Positions 54,075-63,240 of a DNA stretch of 64,000 nt are shown here, one piece after another. This DNA is from BJ22 sp021298375. GTDB lineage: Bacteria > Planctomycetota > Planctomycetia > Pirellulales > Pirellulaceae. Both the position numbers and the translations under genes were made by a program. Under the pieces are notes generated by a model. It was not told the DNA's origin. It saw nothing but the letters and a program-made list of their open reading frames with translations, and did no database searches. The DNA is taken from contig JBKDOL010000006.1 of NCBI GenBank assembly GCA_046343015.1, forward strand, positions 124,001-188,000, in the 5' to 3' direction. Numbering within the stretch: the first letter of the stretch is position 1; every line of letters begins with the position of its first letter.

Positions 54075-55427
54075 TTAATTGCTGGCCGGTGTTTTGGCTT
54101 CTCGAACACAGCGGAATCCGATGTGATTCGTCCCAGTTGACTGCTCACCTTTGCCCCGAGTTCCAATCATGTACCGAGTGCAATACTGATCGGTACAGAG
54201 AAAGGAACCGCCGCGATGGACGCGTTTCGCTTCCGAAGGTTCCGAGGGATCCCAGAAATCAACCGGACCTTTCGGATTGAGCACGGGTGCCGTTTGCTGA
54301 GACAACTGCTGATAGTAATCGGCTCGATACCAATCGGCACACCACTCCCAGACATTACCAGCCATATCCTGCAAACCAAACGGATTGCCTGGAAAGGCAC
54401 CCGCGGGAGCGATGCCCGCAAATCCGTCTTGAGCTGTATCACGAATCGGAAACTGCCCCTGGAACGTGTTGGCCATCCATTTGCCTGCCGGTCGGAAATC
54501 GTTTCCCCAGGCGTAGACCGATCCAGATGCTCCGCCCCGCGCGGCGAATTCCCACTCAGCCTCGGTGGGCAAGCGCTTTCCGGCCCACTCGCAGTAAGCG
54601 ACCGCGTCCTCGTAGGCAACTTGCACGACGGGAAAGTTGTCTTTCCCCTCAAGGCTGCTGTCAGGGCCGAGCGGATGCCGCCAGCTGGCCCCCGGCACAT
54701 AGGCCCACCACTGAAAGTGATTGTCGAGGATCACCGGGTTGTCTGGCGGGCTGAAAACAACTCCACCTGCAACCAGATTCTCGGGCGGTGCTCCGGGAAA
54801 ATCCTCGGCCTTAGGGACTCGCTCGGCTACCGTGACATAACCAGTGGCCGCGACGAACTTGGCAAACTGAGCATTGGTAACTTCCGTCTGGTCCATCCAG
54901 AATCCGTCGACCTTGACGCGGATGATTGGGCGGGCATCGTTCATCGCATCCGGACCGCCGGAAGGCAAGTCGCGCGGATCCAGACAGCCCATCGAAAACT
55001 CACCCCCCGGGACCCAGACCATTCCTTCGGGCGGAGTCTCTGGCGATTCTTTTGTTCCCACCAAGGTAGGACCAAAGGAATCACTTTCACCAGCAGCCGA
55101 GTTTGACTTCGTTTCGTCGATCGCACCTGCGGGACGGCCTGGCTCAGCAAGCGTGCTCGAGGAGTTCTTCACGGGCGGAGCCGATTGCTTTTCGGACTGC
55201 AGGTTCGCGGTCTCTTTTTCCTTGGCAGAGGATCCTCGGCCTCCTCCTGAAACCATCGTCATGAGGGCCCAGACCATGCCCATCGACAAGGCAATGGCCG
55301 CGATGGGCAAAAACCAGCCCGCGCCGGGTTGCTGCTGGCCCGAGAACGCTTCGACCTGTCGGGATTGCGATGATTTCGCTCCCGACTGGTTCGACCCAGC
55401 CTTGCCCTTTGACTTCTTGCTTCCCAT
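54075..55427 (-). CDS. Formylglycine-generating enzyme family protein, with catalytic Cys pair
   Basis: A 450-residue protein from the ATG ending at 55427. One transmembrane helix near the N-terminus (FLPIAAIALSMGMVWALMTMV) anchors it, followed by a Ser/Lys/Glu-rich linker of about 80 residues. The FGE/SUMF1 domain begins at GMVWVPGGEFSMGC and includes FWMDQTEVTNAQFAKFV, LPTEAEWEFAARGG and GNVWEWCADWY. The catalytic cysteines are kept at the right spacing: C411 and C416 in GGSFLCTDQYCTRY, ending in GFRCV. So it is likely a true enzyme converting sulfatase cysteine to formylglycine, not a mere structural relative. No sulfatase gene is in the window, but planctomycetes typically have many. Confidence 0.88.
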   Translation of the reverse strand: MGSKKSKGKAGSNQSGAKSSQSRQVEAFSGQQQPGAGWFLPIAAIALSMGMVWALMTMVSGGGRGSSAKEKETANLQSEKQSAPPVKNSSSTLAEPGRPAGAIDETKSNSAAGESDSFGPTLVGTKESPETPPEGMVWVPGGEFSMGCLDPRDLPSGGPDAMNDARPIIRVKVDGFWMDQTEVTNAQFAKFVAATGYVTVAERVPKAEDFPGAPPENLVAGGVVFSPPDNPVILDNHFQWWAYVPGASWRHPLGPDSSLEGKDNFPVVQVAYEDAVAYCEWAGKRLPTEAEWEFAARGGASGSVYAWGNDFRPAGKWMANTFQGQFPIRDTAQDGFAGIAPAGAFPGNPFGLQDMAGNVWEWCADWYRADYYQQLSQQTAPVLNPKGPVDFWDPSEPSEAKRVHRGGSFLCTDQYCTRYMIGTRGKGEQSTGTNHIGFRCVREAKTPASN

Positions 55428-55607
55428 CCAGATCTCGCTTCTCGTCAGCGGGGACATCCACTCCCCAACTGCTTGAACTCACTTCCCTGAAAGGCAAGTT
55501 GGTCCAATCACCCGACGCTCGGGCGAGGCATCTCTGGAGGTTCCCGGAAGCAGGCATTCTAGTCCGAACGGCAGGTTCGCTCAATTCACCGCTCAGCGGC
55601 GCAAGCC

Positions 55608-56180
55608 TCAATTCAAGGTACGAAACTGCCACTGCCGCCAATCATATTCCAGAAAGATGCCAGCCTCAGCGTGATAAAACAATGTCTGCAGCGTTCTTTC
55701 CAGGGCGTCAGGCGGCAACTCATCCTGCAGTTTTTCGACAAACGCCTGGACTGCCGCTGCAAATCGGCGTTTGGCCTGCTGCAGTTGCCTTTGCATTTGA
55801 GCGGCCCCCGCGACCCACCGCTCAAACTCGCGCCCTTCCGCCGCGAGTCGCTCATTTTCAACTTCCTGATCCGTCGAGGCTAGGGCGTGTTCCGCACCCC
55901 ACCGCGAGCTACCTACCAAAGCCAACTGCATGGCTGCCGAATACCGACTTCTCTCGGCAACCTCATTCTTGATGGTTTGAGCCACTGCGTCCGAATCGCG
56001 CCAATCGCAAGGCATGACAAGGGCGTCTGCCCCCAACATTTCCCGCAATCGCCGGACCGCTGTAGGCTCATTCTCCACCAGCAGCAACCACTGACCATGC
56101 AGGCCGGTTGTCCGGAGGGCCTGCCGTAATTGCTCGCCAACGACACCGCGATCACCGTTCACTGCTGAATCCAAAATCAT
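55608..56180 (-). CDS. Unknown protein, third gene of the dab operon
   Basis: A 190-residue soluble protein from the ATG ending at 56180, 77 bp after dabA on the same strand. The N-terminal half is alpha/beta (WLLLVENEPTAVRRLREMLGADALVMPCDWRDSD; MQLALVGSSRWGAE), vaguely like a beta-carbonic anhydrase Rossmann-like core, but none of the Cys/Asp-Arg/His zinc ligands can be found. The C-terminal half is a long helix (residues about 110-155, QLQQAKRRFAAAVQAFVEKLQDEL), then a short domain. I do not recognise it. Position suggests a regulator or accessory of the CO2 uptake complex. Confidence 0.65.
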   Translation of the reverse strand: MILDSAVNGDRGVVGEQLRQALRTTGLHGQWLLLVENEPTAVRRLREMLGADALVMPCDWRDSDAVAQTIKNEVAERSRYSAAMQLALVGSSRWGAEHALASTDQEVENERLAAEGREFERWVAGAAQMQRQLQQAKRRFAAAVQAFVEKLQDELPPDALERTLQTLFYHAEAGIFLEYDWRQWQFRTLN

Positions 56181-56257
56181 GATCCTCTCCTCAATCCAAC
56201 AAACTCTTGAGCAAGTTTGAATTCCACGTTCTTTTCTGCCAGGCAATTTACTGTTCC

Positions 56258-58858
56258 CTAGCTCACCTGCCGCCAATCACCGCTCGAGTCCAGCTGCCAG
56301 AAAGCTCCCTCATCCAACGCGCACAGATGGATCCAACCTCCGAACAGTAAGTCGCGGAGATGCTGATGTCCGGCGACAATCCGCTCAATCCGCGAGCGAG
56401 GAGCGGCGATGACCGCCTGTAATCGCAGGGGTGAATGCAACAACTCGGTGCCCCATCCGACCGATTGCCATGGCAGGCCCGTTTGCAAGTCGCCGGCAAC
56501 ACCTGACAAAATCCCAAACTTGCCGACCACGTTGTGAATTGTCTTACAACCACTGCCGTAATTTTTCGGGTCAACCGCCGAAGCGTAATACTGCAGGTTG
56601 ATCCAGGAAGCGACGATCAACGGTGCAGTCAAAATCAGTTCCAGCACCTTCCCCTGAGGGTCAAGGTGATAATCGTATTCATGCAGAAACACCCGACCAT
56701 CAAGGTGCTTCCCTCGCGTCAATGACCGGGGCCCCGCGACCAGCGCGGCGTTCCCAACCAAGCCCCATTCCGGGCGCACTTCCGACCAATCGCTGACTCG
56801 CTGGCGAATCGAGCTCAGTGTGCCCAATCCCAGACGGTCGCCTCGCTCTGCGGCGACAAGTTCCCCCGCCTGTCGGCAATATTCGCGCAGAAGAGCGAAA
56901 TCCTTGCCGTGCGAAAACGGGACCAAATCCCCGTCGGGAAACTCAACTTCGTCGCTGGTCGTCTGGTGAACTGACGCCAGAAACCAGGTGTCACCCGGAA
57001 TGGCGATCCCGCGTTCCGCGAGCCCCTGCCGGACAAACTCCTGATTCAGCAACAGGGCGGCAAACCGCGCATTGGCTTCTCCAGAATGCCCGCCGCAGGC
57101 GCCGCAATCCAAACCAGCCCGCAAGGGATTGTTCTCCACTTCGCAGCGGTGGCCGCACAGCACCACCAATCTGGAAAAGTTCTCCAGCAGCCCCAGATTG
57201 CGAAGCATCCCCTCAGCCAAATCAACCTGGCGACTGGTTGACCAGCCCTGTGCGTTTAAGCCGCGCAAGCTGGGGCCAAGCGAGTTGCGACTCACTCCCG
57301 GCATACCCACCGGGGACTTCTCAGGGGTTGCCCGAGAACGCGAGGCAAAGGAACGGCATAACATTCGCCAAGCCCCAACCCATCCGGTTGTCTCTACGCT
57401 CGAAAAGCAACTGGCCAATGACGTTTGAAATTGCTTCCAGGAAGTCTGCCAGAATTGAAAACGGACCTGACTATCGAGAGCTGAGTGCTGCTCCTCCAAT
57501 ACCGCTTCACCAAACTCCTCCTGCACAGCGAACTGAGGTTGCAGAAGAACGGGCAGTTGCGATTCACCCTCTCGTTCCAAGCTGGTCCCAAATCGGCGAT
57601 ACTCAAAAGGCATTCCGAAAAAACCGGCAAATCCCAGCGTCTGCACCCCCGGAGCCAACGCTTCAAGGTTGCGGCGCAGTCGCTCCGAGCGAACGTCGAT
57701 GCAGAAAACCATCTGAACCGGTGGACGATGCGTTGGCTTTGATTCGTAATCCGAACAAAGCCGCAAACGGTCCAGCAACAGACGGCGATAGTTCAATTCG
57801 CTGGCCCGGAGCAGGACCGCTCTCACTTCCGCTAACTCATCTTCATCCTGGCTCCTGCCGTTCCCGGAATCGCCGCTCCCGGAATCGGCTTTCCAATCGA
57901 TAGTCAGATTCAAACGCCTTGCCAGGGCAAGCTCGTACACAACTCGAATCGCCAAAAGCCCGACGAACTCGCGATTGCAGTCGTCACTTGCCGAGGTCCA
58001 TCCCCCCTGCCGGCGTGCCCAGGCAAACCAACCGGGCATTGCCAGCACTTGGCAAGTCAGAAACCGCTCCCGCCATGTGGCTGGAACCTGCCACCATTCC
58101 AACAAGGCGGCAATCGCGTCTACCTCATCAAGTGGCAATTGCTCCGCCAGCAACGCGACCTCACCCAGCCCCCACCAGGCAGGATTTCGATCGTGTTTTG
58201 CCTGACGCTTCCATGCAGCCCAAATCCCCGGCTTGCGATCGGGCGAATTCCAAATCGCTTGCCCCCGATCAAAATAGGCGGAGCAAAACTTGGTCAGCTC
58301 ACCCTGCAGCCATTCGCTCCAACTCCACGCCGACAACGAATCTGCCAATTCAGAGATGGTCTTGAGTCGCACTCGCGGTGAATTGCGCTCGCTGTTTTTC
58401 GATGATCGACTCGGCGAGTGCTCACTCCGGACAGCCTCGCCGGGCAACAAACCGAGAGCTTGCCAAACCTGGGCAGCGAGTTGGTTCGGTTGCTGCGGTA
58501 CAGATTGAGCTTGTCGTTCGTTTAAGGCTTCCTCAACATCCTCGCGAGTGAAACTCCCCTTGTGATACTCTTTCAGGTAAAAGGCCAGAGGCATCAATAG
58601 TTCGCATTCAGAGACAGCGCGCAGTTTGCGGCGCGCTTCGAGGAACTGCTCGCCCGCCAACCCGGCCCAGGGATTGACTGCAACGTAGTCCTGAAGCGGC
58701 CAAACCGGCATCACCGCCTGCTCCACCCGCCGCAGAAGCGGAAGAAGCGAGAGGCTCGGGCGGGCAAAATCGGATGCGAGGCCCGCCCCAAGCCCTTGCG
58801 CTGGTCCGGGACGAGTTTCACTCCTGCTCCGCAGTGGCTTCAATTCGATTGTCGACAT
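56258..58858 (-). CDS. dabA: Inorganic carbon uptake subunit DabA (DUF2309)
   Basis: An 866-residue protein from the ATG ending at 58858; the frame upstream overlaps dabB and is rejected. DabA is the carbonic-anhydrase-like subunit of the DAB pump, which turns CO2 into bicarbonate in the cytoplasm, driven by an ion gradient. The zinc site is complete: C386 and D388 (FCIDVRSER), H570 (CGHRCEVENNP) and C585 (LDCGACGG), with the same C-x-D and H-x14-C spacing as characterised DabA. NPWAGLAGEQF and YYASAVDPKNYGSGCKTIHNV are also family motifs. Next to it is dabB, 70 bp upstream. Confidence 0.93.
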   Translation of the reverse strand: MSTIELKPLRSRSETRPGPAQGLGAGLASDFARPSLSLLPLLRRVEQAVMPVWPLQDYVAVNPWAGLAGEQFLEARRKLRAVSECELLMPLAFYLKEYHKGSFTREDVEEALNERQAQSVPQQPNQLAAQVWQALGLLPGEAVRSEHSPSRSSKNSERNSPRVRLKTISELADSLSAWSWSEWLQGELTKFCSAYFDRGQAIWNSPDRKPGIWAAWKRQAKHDRNPAWWGLGEVALLAEQLPLDEVDAIAALLEWWQVPATWRERFLTCQVLAMPGWFAWARRQGGWTSASDDCNREFVGLLAIRVVYELALARRLNLTIDWKADSGSGDSGNGRSQDEDELAEVRAVLLRASELNYRRLLLDRLRLCSDYESKPTHRPPVQMVFCIDVRSERLRRNLEALAPGVQTLGFAGFFGMPFEYRRFGTSLEREGESQLPVLLQPQFAVQEEFGEAVLEEQHSALDSQVRFQFWQTSWKQFQTSLASCFSSVETTGWVGAWRMLCRSFASRSRATPEKSPVGMPGVSRNSLGPSLRGLNAQGWSTSRQVDLAEGMLRNLGLLENFSRLVVLCGHRCEVENNPLRAGLDCGACGGHSGEANARFAALLLNQEFVRQGLAERGIAIPGDTWFLASVHQTTSDEVEFPDGDLVPFSHGKDFALLREYCRQAGELVAAERGDRLGLGTLSSIRQRVSDWSEVRPEWGLVGNAALVAGPRSLTRGKHLDGRVFLHEYDYHLDPQGKVLELILTAPLIVASWINLQYYASAVDPKNYGSGCKTIHNVVGKFGILSGVAGDLQTGLPWQSVGWGTELLHSPLRLQAVIAAPRSRIERIVAGHQHLRDLLFGGWIHLCALDEGAFWQLDSSGDWRQVS

Positions 58859-58928
58859 GGTCGCGTCCTTTCCAAAAACTCTTCTCAGCTCGACCCTTTC
58901 GCGCCTACCAGCCCTGACTGGATACAGC

Positions 58929-60593
58929 TCACCGCAACAGACTGGGAGCAACGCCGCCAAACCAGCGACGCGCGGCGGACTCAAGGTAGAAACCTTGGCT
59001 TGCATGAATTCGCCAAGCCTCCAAAGCGGGGTAATGGGACAGGCTCGCCCAATCACCTCGCAGCCCAATCATCACCGCGAAAACCAGGCCCCAAAGCAAC
59101 AGAGCGAATGATGGCGCAGCCAATCCTGCTGGCTGGGATAAGGGGGGCTGCAGCAGCCAATTGCACCCTTGCAAACCGCCGACATACACAGCCACGAGAC
59201 CGACTGCAATCAACAGCCCACGGGCCCAGACAATAGGACTCCTGATCATTGCCGATGGCAACCTCGCAAGCGATTGCAACCAATGAGCAATCCCGCAGCA
59301 CAAGGCGCCCGACAGCAAAACGCCTCCCGGCTTCTGCCAAAGCGAAATGTCAGCCACAAGAAATCCCACGATTACCAGACCTCCGGCAAACAGCAGACAA
59401 AGCGCGACATGCCATCGAGACAAGGGCCTTCCGGAAAACAGCCGCGGTTCCAGTAACGCCGACTCGGCCAACACACTCCCGCTGTTGAGAAACGCATGTG
59501 ACTTGTAAAGCGAATGGGCAATGAGGTGCAACAAAGCAGCTGAGAAGGCACCACAGCCGCACTGCAGCATCATGAATCCCATCTGGGCAATGGTCGACCA
59601 AGCCAACATCGACTTAATGCTGCTTTGAGTCAGCATCACCGTCCCCGCCAACAGCGCTGTCGCCGAGCCGAAGAGAGCCAGCAATTGCATCGCCCACGAA
59701 GACTCCACCAACAGGAAACTCAATCGGATCGCCATAAAGCCCCCCGCATTGACAATCCCGGCATGCATCAGGGCAGAAACGGGGGTCGGCGTCTCCAATG
59801 TCAGCGGGAGCCAAAAATGAAATGGCACCTGAGCCGAACGAATTGACCCGCCCAAGACCAGGAGGACGCAAGCCGTGCTGAGCCAGGCAGCGTCGGCGGC
59901 CGACATTTGGCCCAACCAAACCTGCAAGCCCTGCAACTCCCAAGTCCCCGAACGCCAACAAAGCAGGCCCCCCCCCGAAAAGAGGCAAAGGTCAGCCAAG
60001 CGGCTGAGCGTAAACTTTGTTCCGGCAGCCCGCCGAGCCAATTGACGGTCGCCATGGAACAAGAGCAATTGATGTAAAGTCAAACTGGCAAGCGTCCAGA
60101 GTGACAAGAGCAGAAGGAGATTGCCCGTGGCCACCATGCCGACGACGGCAACGATGGTGGCTGTGAGCCAACCCCAGTAGGCCGTTTGGCGAGGGTCTCC
60201 GCCGAGGTAGTTCCGCGAATACCTGATCACCATCCAGCCAAGAAAAGCAACCAAACCGGCCAGAACCCAAGCGAGGCCGTCGAACGCGAGCAAGGTCCAG
60301 CCTCCAACGGCAAGCCGCCATTCCGGCGGGACAGCTGCCCCGTCGACGCTGCCGGGTTGGCGGTCAGCCAGCAGCCAAGCGCCCGCTCCCAAAACTCCCC
60401 ACCCCAAGGCCAGTCTCGCGGACCAGTCGAGATACAGCCCAACTGAGGCAGCGAAATTGCAACGCGCCGATGCGGAACCCCCGGCCTTTCCCAGACTTCC
60501 TGCTCGCCATCCCCATCCCCATCCCCAAGCCAACCCGCCGCACAACCCGAGCCCGCCGGCCAACAAGGTCCCCAATAACCAGATCTCCTGCAT
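58929..60593 (-). CDS. dabB: Inorganic carbon uptake subunit DabB (NuoL-like)
   Basis: A 554-residue membrane protein with about fourteen helices, related to NuoL/MrpA antiporter-like subunits. Key motifs: VIRYSRNYL, PFHFWLPLTLETPTPVSALMHAGIVNAGGF and IKSMLAWSTIAQMGFMMLQCGCGAFSAALLHLIAHSLYKSHAFL, which hold the Lys and His of the ion channel. It is the proton or sodium channel partner of DabA. The ATG has AGGAGGAG 5 bases upstream, and a good promoter lies just ahead. Confidence 0.93.
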   Translation of the reverse strand: MQEIWLLGTLLAGGLGLCGGLAWGWGWGWRAGSLGKAGGSASARCNFAASVGLYLDWSARLALGWGVLGAGAWLLADRQPGSVDGAAVPPEWRLAVGGWTLLAFDGLAWVLAGLVAFLGWMVIRYSRNYLGGDPRQTAYWGWLTATIVAVVGMVATGNLLLLLSLWTLASLTLHQLLLFHGDRQLARRAAGTKFTLSRLADLCLFSGGGLLCWRSGTWELQGLQVWLGQMSAADAAWLSTACVLLVLGGSIRSAQVPFHFWLPLTLETPTPVSALMHAGIVNAGGFMAIRLSFLLVESSWAMQLLALFGSATALLAGTVMLTQSSIKSMLAWSTIAQMGFMMLQCGCGAFSAALLHLIAHSLYKSHAFLNSGSVLAESALLEPRLFSGRPLSRWHVALCLLFAGGLVIVGFLVADISLWQKPGGVLLSGALCCGIAHWLQSLARLPSAMIRSPIVWARGLLIAVGLVAVYVGGLQGCNWLLQPPLSQPAGLAAPSFALLLWGLVFAVMIGLRGDWASLSHYPALEAWRIHASQGFYLESAARRWFGGVAPSLLR

Positions 60594-61126
60594 CGCTCCT
60601 CCTCCGCACTTTCAATTCGTGCGAATCCTATTACACGACATTTTTTTCGTCAATTGTGTGTCGCGATATGGAATGCATTTTCCGGCGGGCAATCGACCCA
60701 GGAAATTGAAACTGCGAACGGATTGTCGTAAAATCAGGGAAAAGCGAGGGTGGAATGTCAGCCTGATGGCTTTTGTTTAAGAAAATCAAACGGAGCCGCG
60801 TAGAGAATCAAAACCAAGTCAGCGTTCCGTTTGCAGACAGCCTGCAGTTGAACAGACCGACTGCTCTGGCGGTGCGTTTCCCGCGAGACCGCGCTCAAGA
60901 CATCATTTAAGCTTGGTCCGCTGTCCGACAAGGACAACCTCGGCAACTGCCCGTGCGGCAACTGCCCGTAGCGATTGAATTGGAAAACGCGGCAGGAATG
61001 CAGGCCCCGCCGATGCCAACTCGGGCAATCAGGCTGGCGGATTCACCCTCGCACCGATTCCCCCCAACAGCTGCTTGCAATTTGACGCTTTCAGAATTCG
61101 GAAATTGCGCTCCCGAGGAACTCGCG
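60594..61126. other. Divergent region between dabBA and the wHTH gene
   Basis: A 533-bp region; besides the dabB promoter no gene is supported. An operator for the regulator would be expected here but I cannot identify it. Confidence 0.45.
60625..60653 (-). promoter_or_regulatory. Sigma-70-type promoter of dabBA
   Basis: On the minus strand TTGACG (plus 60648-60653), a 17-base spacer, then TAGGAT (plus 60625-60630). The -10 box ends 32 bp before the dabB ATG, so the leader would be about 25 bases and include the AGGAGGAG site. Consensus-like spacing makes it the best promoter in the window. Confidence 0.7.
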
Positions 61127-61582
61127 ATGCCCCGCTCAGCAAAACCCAAATCCACCCCCCGCGTCACCAAGGCAAAGGCAAACTCGGCGATTCGTGGCGG
61201 CAAAGGCCGCTCGGCCACTCGCGACGGCGCTGGCAAGCAAAAAACAAGCCTATCGCCAGATTCGACCTCTGACGATAACCACTCTCCCTACCCCACACGT
61301 CCGCGGCCCCCCCATCGCTGGACGTTTCTCACCAATCACGCCCACGTTCTGGTTCTTCTGAAGGCCCAACCGGAACTGATTCTGCGCGAAGTGGCGACCC
61401 GCGTGGGGATCACCGAGCGGGCCGTTCAGAGAATTATCCAGGACCTCGAGTCAGCCGGATTCATTCAACGGCAAAAAGTGGGGCGGCAGAATCAGTACCA
61501 GGTAATGACCGAGCAACCGCTGAGACATCCGATCGAGGCCCATCGCAAGATCGGCGATCTTCTGAAACTCATCAACGGCTAA
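61127..61582 (+). CDS. Winged helix-turn-helix transcriptional regulator with basic tail
   Basis: A 151-residue protein from the ATG at 61127, with CGAGG 8 bases upstream. Residues 1-65 are a disordered Lys/Arg/Ser/Pro-rich tail. Residues about 66-130 form a MarR/ArsR-like winged HTH: HAHVLVLLKAQPELILREVATRVGITERAVQRIIQDLESAGFIQRQKVGRQNQYQV. It is divergent from dabBA, so might control that operon, though the spacing is wide. A longer in-frame start at 60953 lacks a clear site. Confidence 0.85.
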   Translation: MPRSAKPKSTPRVTKAKANSAIRGGKGRSATRDGAGKQKTSLSPDSTSDDNHSPYPTRPRPPHRWTFLTNHAHVLVLLKAQPELILREVATRVGITERAVQRIIQDLESAGFIQRQKVGRQNQYQVMTEQPLRHPIEAHRKIGDLLKLING

Positions 61583-61718
61583 GTCTCGTTGCCTCAGCCA
61601 CCCGCTGATGAGACCCCCGCAACCGCGTTCCGCGGCCGACTTCCTCAGCCAGTGCCGCCGCACCCCGGTCCGGATTTGAATCGCCGATTGGCTCGCCGCG
61701 AAGAAGGGAACGCCCGCT

Positions 61719-62222
61719 TTACCAGGGGGTCCAGTAGATACCGTTGCCCCGGAAGCCTTTGTCACCATTGGGGATACCCAAGTCGTAGTAATGACTGGAA
61801 TGAAAGCCCCCAAAGTACTTTGGGTAATTGGCGGTCCCCCCCCATGCGGCAGGATCGCGACGCCAGTCTTGCCGGTAATAATGCTCCGGGACTGGAGTCC
61901 CCGCCCGCCCGGTTACCGCAGGCGTGGGACTCGTCGGCGGAAACAGGTTATTATCCGCCGGCCTGATGATCGCGCCCAAACCTGGCTCGGTGGAATTGAC
62001 CGAAGTCGAAGCAGGTGAAGGCGGAGTAATCGACTCAAAATCGAGTTCACGAGGCTGAACACCCCGCCAACCAGAATTGCTCGGCTGCGAAGCTTGAACC
62101 GACCCGCGCGTCCCCCGCCCTCGCAACAATTGCGCTTCAGCCTCATCGGACCAAAATCCGGTCGCCCAAAACGCGGCCACAATGAAGCCGCTTCGCAAAA
62201 CTCTGCCAGCCCATTTCTTCAT
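61719..62222 (-). CDS. Secreted hypothetical protein, Tyr/Gly-rich C-terminus
   Basis: A 167-residue protein with a signal peptide (residues 1-30, FIVAAFWATGFWSDEAEA). The middle is Ser/Pro/Thr-rich; the end has aromatic-rich short motifs (HYYRQDWRRDPAAWGG, YPKYFGGFHSSHYYDLGIP, GIYWTPW). No family recognised. Probably envelope or matrix protein. Confidence 0.6.
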   Translation of the reverse strand: MKKWAGRVLRSGFIVAAFWATGFWSDEAEAQLLRGRGTRGSVQASQPSNSGWRGVQPRELDFESITPPSPASTSVNSTEPGLGAIIRPADNNLFPPTSPTPAVTGRAGTPVPEHYYRQDWRRDPAAWGGTANYPKYFGGFHSSHYYDLGIPNGDKGFRGNGIYWTPW

Positions 62223-62983
62223 TGCTGCCGACTCTCGCTTTCACTTGCCGCAGTGATCTGTCTCGCAGCAGTCATCCCGACTCCGCTCGCACTCTCTGTT
62301 CACAACATCGCTCAAGTCGCACCACTTCCTCCACTCCGCTTCAATCTGACCCGGTCGTACGGCCGGAAAGAAAAATCTCGCTGATCGTTAAACTCAATCG
62401 AGCCCGCAGAGTCGGCTGACAAAAAGGGCGGGGTAACTCGACGCCGTCCAGCCCGTGGCTGACTCATTTCCACCCCAGACTGGCCGGCCAAGCTGATGAC
62501 GCTGTACACGAATCGCCCCGGCAGCGGGAACTCGGACGCAAATAAAGGCGGGCCAGGATCAAACGAATAAGGAAGGGGAAGTGCAGCGCCCCACATCCGC
62601 GGGGCAAGGACCAACAATGGAGACGGCGAACACAGACTCGCTCACCCGATCCCGTCCTGCCCCAGTCAAGCTGCCCTGGCCGAGATTGCGTTCCACACAT
62701 TGGTCCGCCAGAGACTCAAGTGCAGGAAGCCGGAGAAGCCCCCAAGAGACAAACAGGGCAGAGACCGAAAAGTCTCATCAGAGAATCGACGGGCAAACCA
62801 GCAAATCTGACCGCAACCTCTCGTCAGCGGACCGTGGGCTGACATCTTCAGAAGATCGGGGCCAGTGAAAAGGAGCCCAAATAAGATAGGCCCCGCCCAA
62901 GATAGGCCCCGCCGTAACGTTCAATGCCCCTGTAACGTTCAATGCCCCTGTAATGTTCAATGATCAATGTTCAATGATGTTAG
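62223..62983. other. Spacer before tRNA-Pro with tandem repeats
   Basis: No gene is supported in 760 bases. Direct repeats at 62883-62950 abut the tRNA 3' side. Confidence 0.4.
62883..62950. repeat. Two adjacent tandem repeats (16 bp x2, 18 bp x2)
   Basis: Units aagataggccccgccc at 62883-62898 and 62899-62914 (last base differs), then taacgttcaatgcccctg at 62915-62932 and 62933-62950, followed by a decayed copy (taatgttcaatg). Confidence 0.9.
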
Positions 62984-63059
<76 letters not shown>

Positions 63060-63240
63060 TCACCTCTGAGCCACCTTCGCAGTCGGCCCAGGGAAGCAGA
63101 ATAATGTAACAGATTTTCCCCAGCGGTCGAGGCTGGAAACGACTCGCCAAAGCCCGAAAAACGGAGCTGATCGCACGGGCCGCGCAGCAATCCTGCTGAG
63201 AGTTCAGCCAAGGCCGGGCCGCCAGCGAGGAAAAGCCGGC

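Noticed and set aside
55608..56180. Beta-carbonic anhydrase
   Set aside because: The resemblance is faint and none of the zinc ligands or the Asp-Arg pair can be located.
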